From: Lepeophtheirus salmonis
Taxonomy: Eukaryota > Arthropoda > Copepoda > Siphonostomatoida > Caligidae
Reading direction: 5' to 3'
Length of the DNA stretch: 64,000 nt
NCBI RefSeq assembly: GCF_016086655.4
Contig: NC_052132.2
Span: 19,470,805-19,534,804 of the forward strand
Part shown: one piece after another, positions 1-11,549 of the stretch
Layout of the letters: each line of letters begins with the position of its first letter
Numbering within the stretch: position 1 is the first letter of the stretch
Made by a program: the position numbers and the translations under genes
The notes under the pieces: model-generated
What the model was told of the DNA's origin: nothing
Seen by the model: only the letters and a program-made list of their open reading frames with translations
Database searches by the model: none

Positions 1-1993
1 TAAATAAAAAATAGATATACTAAGTTAATAATGTAAAATGTTTAAGCATTATCTATATCATCATAAGTGTCATTACCAAAAGGTCAAATGTATATAATAT
101 TTATGCAGATATCCAATGTTTCAAGTCATATAAATACCCATATATCTACACTTCGGTTATTTTTCTTCCTTCCCCAAAAAATATTATATAAAATATAAAA
201 TCTTAGATATTTGTTACAGATCTTATCCTAAAATGCATAAACATAACCTTAATTGACAGAAATTAACTGATTAAGATAGTTTTTTGATTACTTTTATGAG
301 TTATAAAGATTTAATTAAATTTTCATCTTTAAGAAAGTCAATTATTTTTAATACCTTCAAAATTATCTTATCACAATTTAATTATAACTGTTAAAGTGAA
401 TTAATCTACTATCAAACAAACATAAACTCTATAAAGTATTATGACTAAAAAGGAGATCATTTTAATTAGTTTAAAAGTGTCAAACATTGTCTTAAAAGAT
501 TTAGTTTGAAAGTGTAATTAGTTATGAGTTAAATTTGCAACAATGAAGTTTGCAAAATTAAATGTCCTGGGGTAATGTAGTTTAAAACTCGAATTACTAA
601 ATCTTTACAGTCCTGTTCGATATCCTGAATACCCGATAAATTGCCTGGATGAAGATGAGAGGAGACTGACTACATCGTACTTCTGTAACATATGCAGCCA
701 AGTACTTGCTTGTTCTTTTGCTCACTATATATCATCTTGTTCTCCCCCCCCTGTGTAGGTTAAATGTATTGTTACTAGAAAAATCAAAATGTGCGTATTT
801 TTAAGCTTGCAAAAATATAATTTTGCAAGCAAATTACAAAAAGGAATATACGATTACTTGGATTGAAACATTAAAAACAAGAGTTCCGTGGCACCGTTCA
901 TTTTATTTCGGCCTACCTAAATCATAAAAGTACCTAACCAAATAGCTACTCTTGAGATTTTTTAAGTACTGTAAGAAATCAGTGAGTAGAGAAGATGTAA
1001 GCATTTTCTCATGCCCTAATTCAAATAACTGAAAACCACTCTTACTTCAATTTGTAAATCATAATTTTTCTTCGGGGTTTTCACTATTCTAACATATAGA
1101 GCCATATTAGGACGACTATCCTTAAAGTAATTTATCTGACTGCATATTCCAGATTAGAGTTTGTATATCTATGAACAATTTGAGCATTTTTAGATTTTTC
1201 TAAAAAAAATATTTGTAGAAGATCAAGTAAATATTACTATCATTTTTAAAATGATAATGAATATAATATTTTGCGTCTTTCGAGCAAACTAAATAGTTTA
1301 AGCTCTATTGGAGGTAAGATTTGTAATTTTTATATTTCAAAGTACAAGGGAAATTTTAATTTACCCATACAAAATTATGGATCAAATAAAAAAACTATTT
1401 TATTTTTTAACCAAGTTAGTGAGGTTGGTAAAAATGAAAACCCCAATAATAAAACTTGTTTAATTTTATGATAAATCTTTAAACGAATAAAACAACTTCA
1501 CTATTTAAATTTTGTATCATTTTTTAAAACCATTCCAACCATTTTGCATTCATAATATTCTTTAAAATAATAATAATTCTGGTAAAAATATAAGGCTGCG
1601 AGACCAAAATAATTCCTTATTTTAATATAATCTTTACAATATGAGTTTGGGGTTTCAACAAGATATAACTTGTTAAAAGTAAATACATATTTATTTGTAA
1701 TTAATTATCCGAATATTGAAATATTAAATAAGTACACATAAGTTTTAAGAAAGTTGCATGTTTTATAAAAAATAATGGTAATAATGTTAGATTTTTATAG
1801 CTACAATATTACGCCGTAGTCCTCAAATCACAAAAAGGAAGAATCCAAGTGCTCTGAAGCAAATATTTAATTAAATTTACAAAATCTCGATTAAAAATTG
1901 AAAAAATACGAATCAATTATTCTAAACAAGGCATCATCAAAATAAATAAAAAAAGTATACATATTATAGGTATGAAGAAGTAATTGGAGTACC
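1..1993. other. AT-rich non-coding DNA, upstream intron or intergenic
   Basis: No coding exon, RNA gene or transposon is recognisable here. If the adhesion gene starts further left, this is part of the intron preceding its exon at 4421. The short open frame at 1271-1471 has low-complexity codons and no domain. A weak hairpin (10-bp arms GCTTGCAAAA / TTTTGCAAGC) lies at about 805-830. A C-rich run interrupts the AT-rich background near 744-751. Confidence 0.6.
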
Positions 1994-2330
1994 GGGTTGT
2001 AGATTGAAATCTGAACACTTATTAATTCAATAATTTATGAAGATTGAGTGATTGAAATTAATTCATATTTCAATTTATTAAAGCATAAACAATTTTGTAC
2101 AAAACAAAACAAACCTGATTTTTGTAGCTTACGTATAAGTAAAAAAAAATGACACTTTAACGTAATTGTTAATCGGAGGAGTTAAGGAAAACAGGCCTGG
2201 CTAATCACTTTTAAGCTAATAAAGGTCCATGCAAGAGATCTCGGAGTTTCATATCAGGCTGTAGAGTGAGCTTTAAAAAAAGTGGTTGGAAAGAGCCTTT
2301 TGAGGGTTAAGGGGGAAGACCAATCATAAG
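1994..2330 (+). mobile_element. 5' fragment of non-autonomous mariner-like element (copy A)
   Basis: The start matches the terminal sequence shared by five other copies in this window (motif ATTGAAATCTGAACAC near 2003, then TTCAATAATTTATGAAG and GATTGAAATTAATTCAT-type blocks). After the terminal region, a decayed helix-turn-helix coding part is visible (about 2190-2325), comparable base by base with 7020-7150 of copy C. The remainder, including the right terminal repeat, is missing. A 39-bp perfect hairpin follows shortly after at 2382-2420. Confidence 0.65.
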
Positions 2331-2381
2331 ACTAGACTGAGCCGGATAAATAAGGACTGACACAACACTAAATTTTGAGAC

Positions 2382-2420
2382 ATACAAATGGAATTTTTAT
2401 TTAAAAAATTCCATTTGTAT
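2382..2420. repeat. perfect short hairpin
   Basis: ATACAAATGGAATTTTT (2382-2398) is followed by a 5-base spacer and its exact reverse complement (2404-2420). The 17-bp perfect arms stand out in a region where neighbouring transposon copies are badly decayed. It could be the fused ends of a very small inverted-repeat element or a chance product of a fold-back event. Confidence 0.8.
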
Positions 2421-2795
2421 AAAAAGGAGGTTATGTCTTGTTTGGTCAATAATTCAAAGTCTGTTCAGCCATATTTTTTCTAGCATGCTCTTTTTATGTA
2501 AATACTAATTTTTTTAAGTAACACTCAGAGAATATATGTATAAACTTTAAGCCTTATTGTTTTATTTAGAAAAATTGTAATTTCAATAGAAGGAGGCCTT
2601 CAAATTCGGGTAGATTTACAAAATTTGGTTAAGATTATATTAAATATCTACAAGTATACAGGTTGCAAGACAAAAAAGGAAGCGCCAGGAATCAAATATT
2701 TAAACGTTTTTAACTTTTTAATAAATCAATTTATGTCAATAAAACTTTGGGAAATTACCCATTTCATACTAAAAAAGTTTCAAAATTCAACACTA

Positions 2796-3638
2796 GGTGG
2801 TCGATAAAAATCTAAACTTTTAATAATTAATAAAGGTTAACTATTAAAAATTAATTCAAATTCAAGCGTACAGAATAAGTTACAAAAAACCTGAGCTCTC
2901 TAGCGTACGTTCAAGTTGAGAAAATGATATTTGAACAAGATTGACGGATTTCCCTTTGCGCACTCCAGGACGTCTCCAGGACCACAGTCTACAAAGTCAA
3001 CAAGTCTGAAACGTCAGAGAGGAAGAAGGGCTCTCTCAAAGAGGGAAAACATGACCCGAAGGAGTCAAAGAAAATAGCCCACCTTAACCCCCCCCAAGTC
3101 CATGAGGGTTCAGCAAAAGATCTCAGGGTTTTACACCACTGTCCAGAGATCTATCAAAAAAGTGGGTGGAATGAACTTTGTGAGGTTGGAGAGGCGCTTC
3201 TTTTGACCTCACCAATAAAAAAAAGATATCTACCGAAGAAAAACTCTTCTGAATGAGTATTTTGAGTTCTTTTGAACTATTTTGACAATTTTTGCCCCCC
3301 CATTACAGCCCCGATGCTAACTAACTCCCTCAACTACATATTTTGAGTGTATTGCGAGGGAAAGGCCTGCAGTGTCTATCATCCATAAGTCTAGTCTGCT
3401 GTAAGCCAGCACAGGGACGCCATTACAGAGGAATACATCTAACATCTACAGCGGGTGCCAGTCTTTCCGCCACTGCCTTGAAGACTTCATTGACACTTAA
3501 GGTAGCAAGATTAATGATTGATAGAGCATAGACATGCATCTTTTTATAGTATTAATTTTGTTGAAATTATATTTCTAATAAATAAATCATACCGTGTGGA
3601 AGTTTAAAATTCAAGGTGTTCAGATTTAAATGGACCTC
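2796..3638 (+). mobile_element. Non-autonomous mariner-like element (copy B)
   Basis: Both ends are visible: GGTGGTCGATAAAAATCTAA at the left and, inverted, GTTCAGATTTAAATGGACC at the right. Each is flanked by TA (2794-2795 and 3639-3640), the target duplication expected for Tc1/mariner elements. The inside encodes a decayed N-terminal DNA-binding part of a transposase (to about 3230) joined almost directly to its C-terminal tail (about 3240-3520). The central catalytic segment is absent, as in copies C, D and F. Stops and frameshifts make it non-coding now. Confidence 0.75.
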
Positions 3639-3644
3639 TAAGTA

Positions 3645-3785
3645 AAAGAGCCCCATACTTATGGTCGAGTGATTTCAGCCTTTAGCGAGTTGAAGTTGGA
3701 GTAGGTCTAGCATGTATCTTATTTTCAATGGTACCACACCAGAAATAGTCGAAAGGATTTAAATCTGATGATAAAGAGGGTCGTT
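3645..3785 (-). pseudogene. Mariner/maT transposase C-terminal remnant
   Basis: Read on the minus strand, the segment encodes S-S-D-L-N-P-F-D-Y-F-W-C-G-T-I-E-N-K. This corresponds to the (S)PDLNPxDYxxWG block around the third catalytic aspartate of DDxD transposases. A few residues later the frame is interrupted by a stop. It abuts the right end of copy B but lies in the opposite orientation, so it is an older insertion rather than part of that copy. Confidence 0.65.
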
Positions 3786-4420
3786 ACAAAAAAAATGAAT
3801 GGGAGTTACAAAATAGATAAATATTTATTTTCTAATCTGTGTGCAATCTAAACAATCTAAATTGAACGTCCATGTCAAGAACATCAAATAAGCACTATTT
3901 TTGGAGAGAATACGCTCTGCAATTTAAATTGCAGTTCCAACGACTTCTTTATATATATTTTTTTTTCTGTCAAAAATGACATCAATTTGTTTGTCTTCTT
4001 GCAACATCATTTTTGAATCATTTTTCTACAAACCAAAACAAAAATTAATTTTATCAGCGAAACTTTATTTGATATGTTGTAATTCAACCTAGTGGGCTCT
4101 TAAAACAAAAATGTAAACACACTTTTTTTATCGTTAATTTTGTGTGTGAGTGTTAATACTGAAATATATGTTTGATATTTCTGAATCAGGGAAAGTATTA
4201 AAATAAAATTTAATTAAATTTTAAATCCAGAGGTTAATACATTATCAATATAATACGATTAGATTTTGTTTTACAATATATGTATATTATTTTGCATTTT
4301 AATAGATATATCTAGACCTGAGGCGTTCTTGTCAATATATTATATAAATATATATATGAAAAAGAAAGAAATATATAAAATATTTAACAAACAAAAATAA
4401 TAATCTTTAATTTTTTATAG

Positions 4421-4595
4421 GTGATCTGGTATCGGGATACAATGCTTCTACAAGCGAATGAAAATCGATTGATGGAAAAATTTGGAGTGCGTCATTCCCT
4501 TGTTCTTCATAGTGTACAAAGTGAGGACTTTGGGAACTATTCATGTCTAGCTGAGAATAGTTTGGGTCGAAATAGAAAATATATTGAAATCTCAG
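4421..4595 (+). CDS. Exon encoding second half of an Ig domain
   Basis: The exon follows a TTTTTTATAG acceptor and ends at CTCAG|GTAATT. It encodes 58 residues plus one base. Visible hallmarks are the core Trp (W3, in IWYRD), the conserved D36-F-G38-N-Y40-S-C42 (DxGxYxC) and A44-E-N-S-L-G49, typical of I-set/IgLON-like domains. The first disulphide cysteine must lie in the previous exon, left of the window, so the Ig domain is split just before the core Trp. N39-Y-S is a possible glycosylation sequon but overlaps the F-strand and may be unused. The open frame runs on into the intron, so the residues after ISG there are not protein. Confidence 0.9.
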
Positions 4596-4650
4596 GTAAT
4601 TTGAATTGTAAAAAAATGTTAAGGTGAAAATAGTTATTTATATTTTACAG

Positions 4651-4778
4651 GTCATCCAAATAAGGGTAACATAACTAGCCCTAATCTAAGTTACTATAGT
4701 GATAGATATAACATCACATGGTCTGTCTATAGCTTTTCACGGGTGCAAGGCTATAAAATTATGTATAGAAAACTAGTG
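4651..4778 (+). CDS. Exon encoding start of FN3 domain
   Basis: It is separated from the previous exon by an intron of only 55 bp (acceptor TATTTTACAG, donor GTG|GTGAGT). The joined codon reads Gly59, then 42 further residues. It carries the FN3 B-strand Trp (W82 in NITWSV) and the C-strand segment G92-Y-K-I-M-Y-R98. Possible N-glycosylation sites are N65-I-T, N70-L-S and N79-I-T. The exon ends in phase 0 and is followed by a 20.8-kb intron. Confidence 0.9.
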
Positions 4779-6783
4779 GTGAGTAACAATAATAGTATTT
4801 TCATTTCATAATATCCTTTTCCATTTCATTTTCATTATTTTTTAAGTAAATTTTTCAAATTTATCCTATTTCTTTGATGTTTTTGATTTTTCAAATGTTG
4901 ATGGTGTATTTATTAAATATTTGATTTAGATATATTTTGACTCTGTGTTATATTCTGATTATGATTAGTTTGATGAAAGACTTAAACATGTATATTAATA
5001 TAGTCATAAAATTACTTCTATAAAGAATATAACACTCTTATTTTAAGGATAATTTGTGATTAAAAGTCAAACTTGATAAGTTTACTTCAAAACTACACTT
5101 GTCAAAGAACTAGAAAATATGTTTTTTTTACTATTTTATTTTTTTAATTTTTCTAGCAATACTTTTGTTCTTTGGCTCCAAATCACAAACAATAGAGTAA
5201 AAAGGAAAAAAATATTAATCAAAGAATCTTCATAACATAATTATGAAAATTAATTGTTAGTTCCAGAAAGGGCTGAGATAAAGTACTTCATAAAATGGTT
5301 AGAAATATACAAACACAGATAGAAACAAAAAATATGATAATTAATTAAATGAAAGAAATTTAAGCAAAAATGTGAACATAAAAATTGAGAACAAAAAACC
5401 CAGAAAAAGAAGAAATAACAGTTAATTTTTTTACAACATAATCCAAAAATTTCATAGACATTTTTAAGTTAATAATATTCTTTGTATTCAAATTTGTAGG
5501 ATAAGTTAAAATACAAAATTATTTTTGCAAAAGATAAGAACTTTTTTGATATAAAATACATTTATTTGCTGCATCATGACCTTTCAAATAAAATATTTAA
5601 TTATTTTACTATGACAATCAATTTAGTCTACTTCAATTGCAATTTTCGTGTCCCCAAACACTAAATTTGTTGATAAAAATTGACAATAAGCCCTCAAAAA
5701 TACGAATTTAATCCGCATACAGTTTTGAGAAAAAACATTCTTGCTTGTTTTTATATTGATGCTCCACAAATACAATCTGGATCAAAAATTAACAATTCAC
5801 GTAAGTTTTGGTATCAAAAAGTCATCAACTAATCAAGGAATTGTTAACACCTCAATTTATGTCAGTACTACTTGTCTTTTTTTATATCTTGATCTCAATA
5901 TCAATATAATTTAAAAATTTGTACATAGTATTGATTAATTTTTCATTTTGCATTCATTCTATCAATTAAAAAATGTACTAAATTAATATTTATAAATAAG
6001 TCAATTATTTGTTTTTGAAAGCCGATTAACTATTACATTATTAAGAATTTCATACTTGTATAAAAATACAAATATAATATTTTAAACAAAGTTATAACTT
6101 TTGTGTTAATAGAATTATTAATTAAATACATAAAGTAAACCAATTGAAATTTACTTCATATTACAGGAATTTGATATTAACTTTTAACTTGTATAAAATT
6201 AAGTAAAAAGTTTTATGTAAAATAATCATATGTGCCTTTTTTTAAAGCACAAATACTCCTTTGCTTTTTCTGTATCTCCATTTCAGACCGTCTCAATAAC
6301 GTTTGCTCTCCATTTACATCGTACACGCTGCAGAAATGTTGCACAAAGTAGACAATAGACTGTCCCAAAATTTAATTTAATACTTTTGAACAAAAAAACA
6401 CAATGTCCTTTTTTGATGAAGACAATAAAAAACTGACTTTAGGAAAAGTAAAGACCTCTTGGGAAATGTTTTAACATGATTTGCTCAATATATTTTGCTA
6501 TTCTGTTTTATGAAAAATAACATATAAATTAAACACTACTTGTCGATAAACATGTCTTATTTTTGCAAACATGATGAATGATAATGAATAAGCAAGCAAT
6601 ATTCTTTTAAAAAAAAAATTATATTTATTAATGAAGAGCCATATAAAAATAAATTGCATTATTTTAAAACTACTAACATAGTTATTAATGTGAATTTATA
6701 GAAGCCAAAATGTATTCATATATGTATGTATATATTCATAAGAATTCTAAAAACGTTGATAAAGATGTCTAATATGAATATTT
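4779..6783. other. Start of 20.8-kb intron, no feature apart from a short shared repeat
   Basis: AT-rich intronic DNA with no coding exon seen. About 5395-5515 resembles part of the tandem repeat at 34137-34785 (shared motif TTTGTATTCAAATTTGT followed by GGATAA). Confidence 0.55.
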
Positions 6784-7542
6784 ATCGGTTGGCCCATTGA
6801 AATCTGAACACTAACTAATTCAATATTAATTAATGAAGGTTGATTAATTGAAATTAATTAATAGTTCATTATATTAAAGCATATGAAATTAGTTAAAAAC
6901 AAAATAAACTTGAGTCTCTCCCTAATGTAGAGTCGAGAAAATTGCACTTGAAAGTACGAAACGTTGGAGAAGTAGAAAGGGTCTGCCATAATGGCTAAAG
7001 TGTACCCGGGGGTGTTAAAGAAAACATCCCAGGGCAATCCCCTCAAGTCTACTATGAGGACCCATACAAGATATATCTGGGTTTCTCACGAGACTGTGCA
7101 GAGTGCTATCAAAAAAGTTGGTGGAAAGAGCTTAGCGAGAGTGTATAGGCCGCTTTGGACACCAGCAATGAACGAAACCCTCCTCCATTGCAAGACTCTG
7201 TTGGAATTTTTTTAACACTTTTCGCCCCCTACATCCCTGCTGCCAACCCATTTTTTGGTTGCATGTTGAGGGGAGGGCCTTCAGTGTCCGTCATTCAAAC
7301 ACCAAGGTCCTCAATGCCAATATCAGCCAGCACTGGGACGCCATGAAAGAGGATTACATCTGTAACGGGTTCCGCCTGTTGTTACTTTCTAGAAGCCATC
7401 ATTGACGCTTAGGGAGGCTACATTAATGATTCAAAAAAGAGCTGAGACACACATTTGATTGAAATTGCAGTGTTAATTAATCAATTATATCTCATTGAAG
7501 TTTACAATTCGAAGTGTTCATATTTTAATGGATACCTTGGTT
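6784..7542 (+). mobile_element. Non-autonomous mariner-like element (copy C), best preserved
   Basis: The left end CGGTTGGCCCATTGAAATCTGAAC pairs (imperfectly, inverted) with the right end GTGTTCATATTTTAATGGAT. Inside, 6991-7215 keeps an open frame for the second half of the transposase DNA-binding region (SHETVQSAIKKVGGKSLARV, then PLWTPAMNE). It is joined at about 7200 to a P-Y-I-P-A-A-N-P block and the C-terminal tail (ISASTGTP-like, then EAIID). The 100-plus residues expected between these, with the first two catalytic aspartates, are absent. It lies in intron 2 of the adhesion gene. Confidence 0.8.
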
Positions 7543-8821
7543 TATATTTCATACTAGATTTGCATAGGATAAAAGGAATACATTTTTTCAATAAATTATC
7601 TAAATTGGGAAATAATAATTTTAATTTTATTTTCTTCAATCATTTTAACAAAAACAGAGGGGATATGTGTTTTTTTCCCATTAGATGGATGATATATTCT
7701 GAGATATAAATTATTTTTATAAAAGCCAAGCAATGAGTTTACATGTAAGAAAAAGCATGTTTTATCCTGAAGGAAATATAATAAAATATGCAAATGAAGA
7801 CAACTAAGCAGGGAAATACACTGAGTGTGCATACCATACCGGTATTTATCATAAAGTCATATTTATGAGTTTTGACAAGAAGTTCCTTCAATTTTATTTG
7901 TCTTGAATAAAGTTACATAAATTAAAAAAGCTCATGAAGTTAAGGTCTTAGAAGTCTTATCGAGGTTACTTACATTGGGTATTTTGTTGCAGCTGCATTA
8001 CAATTAATATTTTGACAACATAAAACATTATTTGCCCTTATCAGTTTTTGCATTTGATAGTACTTATAATAAGCATCGGCGAAAAATTGAATACATTTTT
8101 TTACCATTATATCATAGAATTTATTTCTAAATAAAATAGTAGGTGGAGAAATTTTTTTTAATTTTTTTACGTAGACATTAAAGATATATTAATTTTAAAT
8201 ATAAAAAATGTTAACGCACACGATATGTTCCACTTCAATTCCATATCCTTTTTTCATACTCGTCATAGATAAATAATAAAAACGTTCTTTGAAATTTGGA
8301 TAAATACTTTTAGAATTTGTTTTTAACTCAGAAACGAATGATATCAATGAATTAATATGAGGAATGAATCATTGAAATAATTGCCAATTAAGAAGTCTAA
8401 ACATAGAAAGATAACACAGCCATTGGGAGCCACATATTTCTTTGTCAGTTGGTCATTAAGACTATTCCTGGCAGTTCTGTTAAAATATGAATTTGCCATG
8501 TATCGTAACTCTTGGGTATTAAAACTACAGAGGTTTAAAGAAAGAACGAATGCTTTAAAGTCAGGGTGCTCTTGATGACTCTGTTCTTAAACATGTAAAA
8601 TTTATTTTACACAACCCCTCAGAAGTATTTTCGATACTGTTTGGTGACTGTATCCCTTGTTAAAAATTATAAACAATCAATGGAAGAAGAAAGGAAATGT
8701 ACTTTTAGTAAAGAAGAAATTGAAACGTCTCCTTAGCCTATTGAAGGAGGTTAGCAGAGCTACGAAAAATTAAAAAAAAAAAAAAAAAAAATCAATGTAG
8801 ACTTCAAAGTTTCACTAAAGT
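7543..8821. other. Intronic DNA, no gene recognised
   Basis: AT-rich sequence with small chance frames. A long adenine run is present near 8770-8790, next to the transposase relic that follows. The frame at 8381-8575 shows no domain I know. Confidence 0.5.
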
Positions 8822-9425
8822 TCACGTTCGGGGAGATGTCGGGTTAGTCTCCCTCTCCAAAGTGCCATACACAGCAAAGTACAAGGGGTTCAAATCCGGC
8901 AAAGATGATGGCCACATGTCCTTGGACCAAAAATCAGCCATGTTGTCGGTGCAGAACTTCTGGCATTTGGCCGATGTGTGTGGGGGTGCACCCTCTTGGG
9001 CCCACACATAGTTGTCCTCTGGGTAGGTGACCTTGAGCCATGGCAGTATGGTGAACATCAGCACCTTGTAGTAGGCCTCCTGGCCAATTTTCTCCCTCGC
9101 CAAAAAAAAAAAAAAAAGGGAGGCATCTTCTTGCCTTCGAACTCCACGACCCCTGGACCATTGTTTGGGACGGATGTTTAGTGCGGAACAACCTCTTGAC
9201 CTCCTCTGGTGATCCCCCAAGCCAGCAGTCGTTCCGACTGTTGTAGACCCGGTTCACGGTGAAAATCCTCTCGCCTGAGAAAAGTTTTACAATGGATCCA
9301 TTTGCTTTGATCAACGCACGAACTTTCTTGGAGCACTTCACAATGTCCATAATCTTTACCACCTCAATTTTGGCATACAGAAGGTCTGAGATCCTCCTCC
9401 TTTTTACTTCTTGCTCAATCATCAT
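8822..9425 (-). pseudogene. DD37D mariner/maT transposase relic, all three catalytic residues lost
   Basis: Two overlapping minus-strand frames together read like a DDxD transposase. They contain an N-terminal helix-turn-helix scrap, F-S-G-E-R-I-F-T-V (normally FSDEKxFTV), S-P-E-E-V-K-R-L-F-R-T-K-H-P, then after a frameshift W-A-Q-E-G-A-P-P-H-T-S (normally QQDxAPAH) and P-D-L-N-P-L-Y-F-A-V (normally PDLNPLDY). There are 37 residues between the second and third catalytic positions. All three catalytic Asp positions are changed (Gly, Glu, Tyr). The frameshift falls at a homopolymer of about 15 A (T on the coding strand) near 9102-9117. The helix-turn-helix is joined directly to the catalytic core by an internal deletion. 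Confidence 0.85.
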
Positions 9426-10839
9426 GAAAGAAATGAGAAATGTTTATTATTGCTTACTTATGCAGAAAGGACAGGAGATTCGGAATATGCAGGAAAAAAG
9501 AACAAAACCTCTTTATTTTAATTGCATAATTAGTATTCATTAACATTCCGCGTTTTGCTTCCAAACCCTGTACAGAAATTGATGCAGCAGTGAAATCATT
9601 ATTACTCGAATTGATGGAGGAGAAAATAAGTGCATTTGCACTCATGATTTCATTTCACACAATTTTTAAATTACAAATTGTTATCTTTTGCTCTTTTTTA
9701 ATTAAGATAATTCGTTGGACAAAAAAAGTCCTTTTGTTGGATGTAGTAGAAGGTTATAAAATCTGATTAGAAAAGAAATATAAGATGATAAAAAAAACTG
9801 AAAAGAAGGTGGAGCAAAAATATGATACATGTTTCAAGGATATTTTAGTACTTAGGATGTATATACACCCTATGGAAGTAATTGCTGGATAAAAGGAAAT
9901 AGATTATACATTAGTTCTGCATGGCTCTGCCGACATCTTGACACTAATTAACATCAATTATAATATTAAATGTTCTTATCACCATTTCTGCTGTTGAGCT
10001 ATTTAACTATGTATATATATGTATATGTATATAAATATGTTTGTATCAAAACGAATAAAATATAATGCAGTGAATGGGAAGGAAAGGACTGGGGAAATAT
10101 TATGTGTACACAAATGATATGCATTTATCTCTTCATTGGCTATGTATTGTTATCATATAAGCAACAAAAAAATAAAAGCTTTTTAGAAAGCTAGAGGGAA
10201 AAATACTTTCGGATTTCTACTTTCAAATATGTGAACAATTATGAATATATGTATGTATAAAAACAAAATGATTTCATCAAATCTGCTTTGAATAATTTAA
10301 GCAATAAAAACTACCATATAAATATTTATGGATAACAACTTTTTTGTGGGCTAGAGTTTTTCAAAGAGTTAAAATTTCAACGACAAAGTGTCAGATATGT
10401 GACACGTCGTCAAATTATATATTTTTTTGGCATAGCATATAATTTGTAAGTTTTTAAAATTTATGAGTATTCTATAAGTTCTAGTGAACCTCAGTTTCAA
10501 TTTTCAAAGACTTCCTTATGACGCTAGAACGGCTATTTAATACACGGCTCGAGGATAAAATCTGCACCCTCTTTGGCTCGCCTTGGAATCAAATGTCATC
10601 TTCATATCATTTTTTTAAAATCCTGCATAATATACAAATAACACACATTTATTCAGTCTTATTTTGTAACAATGGAGAAACTATATTTGAAGCTGCGAAG
10701 ATTAAGTTCACAGAGGAATAACATAGATGCACCGTAGTTTTATGTCATATTAATAATCAAGGGCTAATCTGCAACTTTTACGTACCTAATATTCCTTGGT
10801 TGACAATGCATTATATCCAGGAAAGCAAGAAGAAACTGG
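9426..10839. other. Intronic DNA, no gene recognised
   Basis: No exon or repeat family identified. There are TA-rich stretches around 10010-10040. Confidence 0.5.
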
Positions 10840-11230
10840 AGGATTCGAAAAACATATGAGAATTATTTTCATGTCGTAGAGCTCATCAAAGAGGTGGTAA
10901 ACATCATTGACTAGTCCTGACGAGGTCCTTCATCTGAATTGGAAAGGATCTTGAAGTCAGTTGCAAGACAAATTTGTGCATGTGTTAGCGATAATCTCAA
11001 ATGCCACTCTTACAAAATGTAAACTGGCCATATCTTGACCATCCAGGAGCCCAATCTTAATCTGATGGACTATTTTTTCTGAGCTTCCCTGAGGTGCACA
11101 GTATTAAACATCCCATAGAACTAAGACCAGTCCCGTGGTTGTTATCAAGGATCATTTCACATCTATGGTCAGGCTTGGTTCCACTGGAGGCCATGATTGA
11201 GGATGAGGGCAATTATATGATAAAGCGTTC
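10840..11230 (+). pseudogene. Highly decayed mariner-like transposase remnant
   Basis: Short coding-like blocks appear in order but in different frames. An L-K-C-H-S-Y-K-M block at about 11000-11022 is typical of the region before the catalytic domain in maT-like transposases. It is followed closely by P-N-L-N-L-M-D-Y-F-F at about 11050-11078 (third-catalytic-Asp block) and a basic C-terminal part. The central catalytic part is absent. I am only moderately sure because no block exceeds about ten residues. Confidence 0.5.
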
Positions 11231-11549
11231 AGACCTATTACCTTCATTGGCTTCGTTTTTTATTTGTAATAAAAATATAAAAAATTATGAAACAGGTCGT
11301 TGATTTTATCTTTGAGTCCTGTATATCATTGAAAATCTATTTTAAATATTTTAAGTTCATATCCATTCCATAAAAGGTTTAAAGTTGAGTATAATTTATA
11401 TTTACGATTTTCGGTCAGATATAGCTTAAAGTCATAAACGTAACACGCATGAAAATCAAGGATACAAATATTTGGCAAAAATTATGTACTAATTTATACT
11501 GTTTTTGATTATACAAAGAATACATATGCAAAAAAAAAATATTGGTATA

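Noticed and set aside
4596..4627. Continuation of the Ig frame past 4595
   Set aside because: A GT donor at 4596 and an FN3-continuing exon at 4651 explain the domain better; the extra residues are intronic.
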